Positions 6,089 to 9,834 of a stretch of 9,834 bases of DNA are shown piece by piece (the first letter of the stretch is position 1; each line of letters starts with the position of its first letter). The stretch spans positions 1 through 9,834 of the forward strand of contig VBJS01000013.1 of NCBI GenBank assembly GCA_005880055.1, written 5' to 3'. The stretch is from Chloroflexota bacterium (GTDB lineage Bacteria > Chloroflexota > Dehalococcoidia > SM23-28-2 > RBG-16-64-32). The position numbers and the translations under genes were made by a program. Below the pieces are notes generated by a model. That model was not told where the DNA came from and ran no database searches. It saw only the letters and a program-made list of their open reading frames with translations.

Positions 6089-6245
6089 CTGAGGCGAGAT
6101 TCGGAGCGGCCATTACTCGTTGTCCGTCCCGGCCGATGATAGTTGGGGCAAGGTTGGCACTCTCCCGGCGATTCCGACCAGTTTACGTCACAAGGGTACA
6201 ACAAAGGCCGTGATTTGTCGCGTTCCCCTTTCCAACCGCCGCTGG

Positions 6246-6251
6246 TAGGCT
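6246..6251 (+). promoter_or_regulatory. Candidate -10 for the kinase gene, leaderless
   Basis: TAGGCT (TA...T type) lies 6 bases before the GTG at 6258, which would place the transcription start at the start codon. No good -35 is found 16-18 bp upstream (TTCCCC is the best), and no clear Shine-Dalgarno precedes the GTG. Confidence 0.28.
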
Positions 6252-6257
6252 GGAACC

Positions 6258-7910
6258 GTGCGCAAATCGGACTTGCCCCCGCTGATCCGCGCCCTCCTCC
6301 GCCCTCAAGCCTATTCGCAACCGGCGGAACGCGTGGAGCTCATCCAGACGCACGTCTCCTTCGTGTTATTAGCCGGCGATTACGCCTACAAGATCAAGAA
6401 GCCGGTGAACTTCGGGTTCCTGAACTTCTCCACGCTGGCAAGGCGCCGCTACTACTGCCGGCAGGAGGTGGTCCTCAATTCGCGGCTGTGCAGCGACACT
6501 TACCTGGGCGTCGTGCCGATTCGCGAAGCCGGCGGGGGATTCGCGATTAACGGCTCCGGACGGATTGTCGAATACGCTGTCTGGATGCGGCGGCTTCCGG
6601 CGGAGCGGATGATGGACCGCCTGCTGGCCAATGGTGAAGTAACCGAGGGCATGCTGGAGGCGTTGGCGTGCCGCCTGGAGGAGTTCCACGCGGCGGCGGG
6701 CACCAGCCGTCGCATCGCCGAATACGGCGATTGGGCGATCCGCTACGCCTGGGGCGAAAACATCCGCCAGTGGGCGCCTTACGTCGGGCAGACGGTCAGC
6801 CCGGAGCAGGACGCCGTGCTTCGGGCGTACGGCGAGGCCTTCTTCGCGCGGCGACGGGCCGTCCTCAAGCGTCGCGTGAAGAGTTTGCGAATACGCGAAT
6901 GCCACAGCGACCTCCGCTCGGATGCCGTCTGCTTCGTGGATGGCATTTGCATCTTCGATTGCGTGGAGTTCAACAGGCGAATACGGTTGGTGGACGTCGC
7001 CCGCGATGTGGGGTTCCTGGCCATGGACCTCGATTTCCGGGGCCATTCCCTTCTTGCCGACCGCTTCGCGGAGCAATATCTGAAAGCGTCCGGCGATGAC
7101 GATGTCCGGGAAATCATCGACTTCTACAAGTGCTACAACGCCTGCGTCAGGGGGAAGGTGGACGGCTTCCGGCTGAACCAGCCGGAGATCCCGGCCGGCG
7201 AAAAACGGCGCGCGCAGCGGGCGGCCGGGCGCTACTTTAACCTCGCCTGCCAGTACGCCGCCTCCCTTCGGCCGGCGGTGCTCGTGATCACCTGCGGGCT
7301 ACCGGCGAGCGGGAAGTCCACGTTCGCGCGGAAGCTCTCCGCGCGCACGGGCTTGACGGTGATCTCCTCGGACATCGTGCGGAAGCGCCTGGCCGGAATA
7401 GCGCCGGGGGAGCACCGCTACGAGGAGTTCGGCGCCGGGCTCTACGCGTCCGATTCAACGGAACGCACGTACGAGGCGATGATCGACGAGGCGCGCGCGG
7501 AGCTGCTGGAAGGGCGGTCGGTGATCCTGGACGCCGCCTTCCTTCGCCGCCGCCAGCGGCGGGCTGCGATGCGGGCGGCGAAGGAAGCAGGAGCTCAGTT
7601 CGCCTGCCTGGAGATCAGCTCGGATGGGGGGTTGGCGCGGAAGCGGCTGGAGCGGCGACAGAGGCACGGCCGCAGCCCCTCCGACGCGCGATGGGAGATC
7701 TACGCCCAGCAGAAGCGGCGATTCCAGAAGCCTTCAGAGATTCCGGGGTCGCGGCGCATCCGCCTGGATGATGGGATGCCGTTGGGCCGCCGGCTGACAA
7801 GCACACTTGCCGCGCTCCGCGCGATATCGCCGCTTTCGCTCGATGGCTCCGCCACGCGAAAAGCGGCCGGCGGGTCGCGTGGGCGAAGTCAGCGGCCGGT
7901 GGAGCCATGA
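6258..7910 (+). CDS. Fused phosphotransferase-like (COG2187) and P-loop kinase (COG0645, AAA_33) protein
   Basis: A 550-residue two-domain protein. The N-terminal half (about 1-335) is of the aminoglycoside-phosphotransferase/protein-kinase-like COG2187 type: VELIQTHVSFVLLAGDYAYKIKKPVNFGFLNFSTL (from residue 26) with the probable ATP-binding Lys, and a catalytic loop CHSDLRSD with His216 and Asp218, followed by IFDCVEFN (232-239) containing the metal-binding Asp234. The C-terminal half (about 338-525) is a P-loop kinase: Walker A GLPASGKST (347-355), SSDIVRKRL (370-378), Walker B-like VILDAAF (422-428). The same fusion is common in bacteria; the substrate is unknown. The start is GTG, chosen because the family N-terminus (LPPLIRALL) begins right after it. 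The last 25 residues look unstructured. This is the only plus-strand gene, and its end overlaps the dUTPase gene by 22 bp. Confidence 0.85.
   Translation: MRKSDLPPLIRALLRPQAYSQPAERVELIQTHVSFVLLAGDYAYKIKKPVNFGFLNFSTLARRRYYCRQEVVLNSRLCSDTYLGVVPIREAGGGFAINGSGRIVEYAVWMRRLPAERMMDRLLANGEVTEGMLEALACRLEEFHAAAGTSRRIAEYGDWAIRYAWGENIRQWAPYVGQTVSPEQDAVLRAYGEAFFARRRAVLKRRVKSLRIRECHSDLRSDAVCFVDGICIFDCVEFNRRIRLVDVARDVGFLAMDLDFRGHSLLADRFAEQYLKASGDDDVREIIDFYKCYNACVRGKVDGFRLNQPEIPAGEKRRAQRAAGRYFNLACQYAASLRPAVLVITCGLPASGKSTFARKLSARTGLTVISSDIVRKRLAGIAPGEHRYEEFGAGLYASDSTERTYEAMIDEARAELLEGRSVILDAAFLRRRQRRAAMRAAKEAGAQFACLEISSDGGLARKRLERRQRHGRSPSDARWEIYAQQKRRFQKPSEIPGSRRIRLDDGMPLGRRLTSTLAALRAISPLSLDGSATRKAAGGSRGRSQRPVEP
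7844..7907. repeat. Nested inverted repeats at the convergent gene ends
   Basis: TGGCTCCGCC (7844-7853) and GGTGGAGCCA (7898-7907) are complementary at 9 of 10 positions. Inside them ACGCGA and TCGCGT form a second pair. The structure spans the tail of the kinase gene and the overlap with the dUTPase end, so either transcript could fold here. No U-tract follows either way. Confidence 0.35.
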
Positions 7911-8326
7911 CCGCCGGCGCTTCGCGCTGTCCCGCTCAACTCCTCTGCGGCATACAGCTCTGCATCCGCTAGATGGCTGATCACGAGCTGCGCGATGCGG
8001 TCGCCGTTGCGTACGGCGTGCGGGCCGCGGTAGGGCAACACAAACATTGTGACGAGAAGCTCGCCGCGGTAGTCCGGGTCTATGGTTCCAAAGGCGGCCA
8101 TGACGCCTCTCGATGAGAGGCCGGAGCGCGGCCTTATCTGTACGTCCAGGCCGAGAGGCGCCTCGATGGCTATGCCCGTCGGCACGCGAACCGGCTCCTG
8201 GCCGATCGCGAGATCGCCTTCAAGACAGGCGTAGAGGTCGAAGCCGCTGGCGCCCGGCGTCGCCCGCTCGGGCAGGCGGGCGCCTGTGTGTAGGAGTTTA
8301 ACCGCCAGGCGGCGTGGCTCGCTCAA
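7889..8326 (-). CDS. dut: dUTP diphosphatase (trimeric dUTPase)
   Basis: Hydrolyses dUTP to dUMP and pyrophosphate, keeping uracil out of DNA and supplying dUMP for thymidylate synthesis. At 145 residues it has normal trimeric dUTPase length with all five motifs in order: TPGASGFDLYA (23-33), RPRSGLS (65-71), GTIDPDYRGEL (80-90) with catalytic Asp83, GDRIAQLVI (108-116), and the C-terminal arm RSAGGHGSTGR (135-145). The arm carries His140 where Phe is usual (GGFGSTG), the residue that stacks on the uracil. The start is TTG at 8326-8324, with GGAG 8 bases upstream. The restored reading frame of the hydrolase upstream ends in a TTGA overlap with it, while the frame as read stops (TAA) directly before the TTG. 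Last gene of the 9515-7889 operon, meeting the plus-strand kinase gene tail to tail. Confidence 0.93.
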   Translation of the reverse strand: MSEPRRLAVKLLHTGARLPERATPGASGFDLYACLEGDLAIGQEPVRVPTGIAIEAPLGLDVQIRPRSGLSSRGVMAAFGTIDPDYRGELLVTMFVLPYRGPHAVRNGDRIAQLVISHLADAELYAAEELSGTARSAGGHGSTGR

Positions 8327-9154
8327 TTAACAGTCTCCAGGAAGTGCGTGATCTCTGAGGCGACGGACATGCAGGCGGCCGTTCGGTATCCGCTGGGCAG
8401 CCGCTGCGCAGATGGTCGCGAGGAACTGATCGGTGAGCGCTCCGCGCATGACGAGCGCGGGACAGGTGACGTTGGAGAGGACATCCCACGTATTCAGGGA
8501 GGCGCTCTGCTCGAAAATCTGCGCCTCGATTTCGCCCGGGCACTTCATCGCAATTCGGCCGTCCTCACGCTGAAACGTCCCGAACTCCGCGTACAGCCTG
8601 AGCATGTCGTCCCGCCAGCGCTCGAACGTGGGCCGCTTCCTGTACGCCGCCACCATCTCCTCCCGCCTGTCCCAGACCATTCGGCGCTTTCTGGCGGCGG
8701 CCGCCATCGAGGCGCGCCCGTCCTGCTCGGAGTCGTAGACGGGAGGACGGATGATCGGTTCGATCAAGACCAGGCGAGAGGCGTAGCCAGCGTGCGTGCC
8801 GGCCAGGTAGGCGGCGGCCGCGCCGCCCGCCGAGTGCCCGACGATTGGGATGTCGCGCAAGGAGAGGGCGTCCATGAAGCCTGCCAGGTCCTCCACGAAA
8901 CGCTGCCAATGGTAGTCCGCGGGCGGCTTGTCGCTGTCGCCGTGACCGCGGGAATCGAAGGCGTAGACGGTATATTCGGATGCCAGCGCTTCGGCGATCG
9001 GCTGCCAGAGCCGGGCCAGGAAGCCCGTGGCGTGCAGCAAGAGGACAGGCGGCAACGTCTCGCGCGCATCTTCACGGCGCCAGGTAAGGTAGTGCAGGCG
9101 GAGCCCGTTCGTCTCGACGAACGCCTTTTTCGGCGGAGTTTCGATCTGGCTCAT
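8327..9154 (-). CDS. Alpha/beta hydrolase with probable C-terminal frameshift
   Basis: A 275-residue alpha/beta hydrolase as read. VLLLHATGFLARLW (37-50) is the oxyanion-hole strand and loop, FDSRGHGDSDKP (66-77) the usual turn, GHSAGG (106-111) the nucleophile elbow with Ser108, and Asp242 in MRGALTDQF the probable acid. The substrate is unknown. After LHV (residue 263) the frame reads RRLRDHALPGDC and stops, with codons poor in G/C at the third position. Skipping one C near 8365 gives VASEITHFLETVN and a TGA at 8325-8323: a typical 'THF' catalytic-His ending with GC-rich third positions and a TTGA overlap with the dUTPase start. The native protein was thus probably 276 residues with His270; the indel may be real or a sequencing error. 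The ATG overlaps (ATGA) the end of the DUF309 remnant frame, showing operon structure. Confidence 0.85.
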   Translation of the reverse strand: MSQIETPPKKAFVETNGLRLHYLTWRREDARETLPPVLLLHATGFLARLWQPIAEALASEYTVYAFDSRGHGDSDKPPADYHWQRFVEDLAGFMDALSLRDIPIVGHSAGGAAAAYLAGTHAGYASRLVLIEPIIRPPVYDSEQDGRASMAAAARKRRMVWDRREEMVAAYRKRPTFERWRDDMLRLYAEFGTFQREDGRIAMKCPGEIEAQIFEQSASLNTWDVLSNVTCPALVMRGALTDQFLATICAAAAQRIPNGRLHVRRLRDHALPGDC

Positions 9155-9285
9155 TCAGGCTGCTCGTTTCCGCCGTCTTCGCTGGGATGAATCGTTGGGA
9201 TGAGGGAGCGGTCAAAGCGCGCAATTTCGGCCGGGCCAAGCTTCAGTACGTTGTCCAGACAGCGGCGTGAACCATCGACTAGCTG
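9151..9285 (-). pseudogene. C-terminal remnant of the DUF309 gene, out of frame
   Basis: Directly after the premature stop of the DUF309 reading frame, another frame on the same strand encodes QLVDGSRRCLDNVLKLGP, then AEIARFDRSLIP, ending EQPE with TGA at 9153-9151. This amphipathic helical sequence suits a DUF309 C-terminus, and its stop overlaps the downstream hydrolase ATG as ATGA, the arrangement expected of an operon gene end. It has no own start codon or ribosome binding site. I infer that it once formed one gene with 9279-9515 and that a segment between the two halves was lost. Confidence 0.55.
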
Positions 9286-9515
9286 CCCGACGTTAGCAGG
9301 TTCACGGCGCCCTTGTGGTTGCCGCGCAGTGCGTGGTGCAGACCGGCTGCAACCTTGATTATGCCCTGGTAGAAGTCTGCCGGCCCGGCCTCTCCCGTCT
9401 TGCCGCCCGACTCCCGCCAGACGTCCTCAAGCGTCTCGTGGCAATCGTAGAAGCGCCAGGCGTTGAATTCGCGTATCGCCTTCTGAAGGGCAGTCTCAGC
9501 GCTGATCGCGGGCAC
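9279..9515 (-). CDS. DUF309 family protein, truncated
   Basis: A 78-residue frame from GTG at 9515 to TAG at 9281-9279. It shows the DUF309 core: AIREFNAWRFYDCHETLEDVW (13-33) with the conserved His26-Glu27 and Trp33, then FYQGIIKVAAGLHHALRGNHKGAVNLL (48-74) with the GN..GA motif. Function of the family is unknown. Members usually continue well past the GA motif with another helix pair; here the frame ends four residues later, and the expected C-terminal sequence continues in another frame to 9151. It is best regarded as a broken gene, first of the operon with the hydrolase and dUTPase. The GTG start is supported by an extended -10 element 6 bases upstream; there is no Shine-Dalgarno. Confidence 0.72.
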   Translation of the reverse strand: MPAISAETALQKAIREFNAWRFYDCHETLEDVWRESGGKTGEAGPADFYQGIIKVAAGLHHALRGNHKGAVNLLTSGS

Positions 9516-9521
9516 GAGCGT

Positions 9522-9530
9522 ATAGTATCA
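9522..9530 (-). promoter_or_regulatory. Extended -10 promoter of the DUF309-hydrolase-dUTPase operon, leaderless
   Basis: TGATACTAT on the minus strand is a TGn extended -10 with hexamer TACTAT (4 of 6). Six bases (ACGCTC) separate it from the GTG start at 9515, so transcription would begin at the start codon itself. A T6 run lies just upstream (minus strand); no clear -35 is seen. Confidence 0.48.
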
Positions 9531-9571
9531 GGCAGGCAAAAAAGACGGGGTAGCGCGAGGACAGGTGCGGC

Positions 9572-9787
9572 TTACTGAGGGAGCGTAACGAGGGCCTGGC
9601 CCATTAACGCCAGGGCGGCGAGGGCGGTGACAACGCCGACGCTCCAGATAGACGCCTGGCGCAGGTAGACGAAGTGGGCCGGGCGCTGAGGCATAACAAG
9701 CCCGCTCAGAACACGGATAGCCGTGACACTGCCCCACAGGAGGGCAGCGCCATACAGAAGCGCGAAAATCGCGACCACTGCCGTCAT
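9572..9787 (-). CDS. Small two-helix membrane protein, unknown function
   Basis: A 71-residue frame from ATG at 9787 to TAA at 9574-9572. Residues 3-30 (AVVAIFALLYGAALLWGSVTA onward) and about 47-69 (IWSVGVVTALAALALMGQAL) are hydrophobic helices joined by a short loop with basic and aromatic residues (MPQRPAHFVYLRQ). There is no signal-peptidase site and no known motif. A longer frame from a GTG at 9794 in another register is proline- and arginine-rich and looks like a shadow. Upstream, TTGCAA-17 bp-TAGTTT and an AGGTG 4 bases before the ATG support this start. It is separated from the DUF309 gene by 56 bp holding that gene's promoter, so it is probably a separate unit. I do not recognise the family. 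Confidence 0.6.
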   Translation of the reverse strand: MTAVVAIFALLYGAALLWGSVTAIRVLSGLVMPQRPAHFVYLRQASIWSVGVVTALAALALMGQALVTLPQ

Positions 9788-9796
9788 GATGCACCT

Positions 9797-9825
9797 AAAC
9801 TAGCAGGCCCGGAAACCAATTGCAA
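9797..9825 (-). promoter_or_regulatory. Candidate promoter for the small membrane protein
   Basis: TTGCAA (9825-9820, 4 of 6) and TAGTTT (9802-9797, 3 of 6 with the TA...T core) are 17 bp apart. The -10 ends 9 bases before the ATG, leaving at most a very short leader; AGGTG (9796-9792) could alternatively act as a ribosome binding site on a transcript starting further upstream. Confidence 0.35.
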
Positions 9826-9834
9826 GAGGAAAGG

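Larger units (their letters stand above)
6040..6257. promoter_or_regulatory. Divergent intergenic region, 218 bp
   Basis: This separates the minus-strand eIF-2B-like gene from the plus-strand kinase gene and must hold both promoters. On the minus strand the part nearest the gene holds the hairpin, ribosome binding site and a 25-codon reading frame (6113-6036) whose TGA overlaps the gene's ATG. I could not match it to a riboswitch or T-box consensus I know, and no strong minus-strand promoter stands out. Confidence 0.45.

Noticed and set aside
6040..6200. Known riboswitch or T-box class in the leader of the eIF-2B-like gene
   Set aside because: I looked for GGGUGGNACCGCG (T-box), CUGAGA (TPP), and the SAM, cobalamin and glycine core motifs and found none, so no class is named.
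6040..6204. Upstream extension of the eIF-2B-like protein to an ATG at 6204
   Set aside because: The extra 55 residues are translated from the GC-rich hairpin and leader, lack family similarity, and an excellent Shine-Dalgarno precedes the ATG at 6039.
5014..6213. 399-residue plus-strand open frame opposite the eIF-2B-like gene
   Set aside because: Low-complexity, Arg-rich product typical of antisense frames in GC-rich DNA. The minus-strand gene has clear family motifs and a strong ribosome binding site.
9528..9794. 88-residue minus-strand frame from a GTG at 9794
   Set aside because: It overlaps the 9572-9787 membrane protein in another register, and its product is Pro/Arg/Cys-rich without helices. 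It would also run through the T-rich intergenic DNA before the DUF309 gene.

Overview
This is a GC-rich, densely packed bacterial window in which every gene but one reads on the minus strand. No stretch above about 300 bases lacks a gene. I saw no rRNA, tRNA, transposase, phage or CRISPR signal. The GC-rich coding style, the tandem membrane FKBP genes, the DUF2203 and DUF309 genes and the AidB-like acyl-CoA dehydrogenase suggest an uncultured Chloroflexota (Dehalococcoidia-like) lineage. That placement is an impression from gene content, not a proof.

Layout from left to right. Positions 1-148 hold the N-terminal part of a DUF2203 protein, cut by the window edge. It is preceded by a good promoter almost touching its start codon and by a 29-bp palindrome. 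Positions 220-4995 form a compact minus-strand series. Read in transcription order it is: a J-like/TM/single-FKBP protein, a J-like/TM/double-FKBP protein (stop and start overlap by one base), an AidB-like acyl-CoA dehydrogenase with a strong ribosome binding site, and an alpha/beta hydrolase 3 bp further on. Positions 4996-5169 carry the promoter region of that series and a heptamer tandem repeat. Positions 5170-6039 encode an eIF-2B/MtnA-type sugar-phosphate isomerase-like protein. Its 5' leader contains a strong terminator-like hairpin just before the Shine-Dalgarno sequence.

The only plus-strand gene (6258-7910) is a fused phosphotransferase-like plus P-loop kinase protein. It runs tail-to-tail into a dUTPase gene with a 22-bp overlap. 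Positions 7889-9515 form a second minus-strand operon: DUF309 protein, alpha/beta hydrolase, dUTPase. Two of its genes look damaged. DUF309 seems to have lost an internal segment and its frame. The hydrolase appears to carry a one-base insertion near its C-terminus. In both cases the restored frame ends in a 4-bp overlap (ATGA or TTGA) with the next start codon, which supports the reconstruction. Positions 9572-9787 encode a two-helix membrane protein of unknown function.

The most distinctive item is the tandem pair of membrane proteins. Each joins a cytoplasmic J-like domain lacking the HPD signature, one transmembrane helix and exported FKBP prolyl-isomerase domains. They look like surface-anchored folding factors for exported proteins. 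A recurring second theme is a -10-like element 6-9 bases before the start codon, suggesting leaderless mRNAs.
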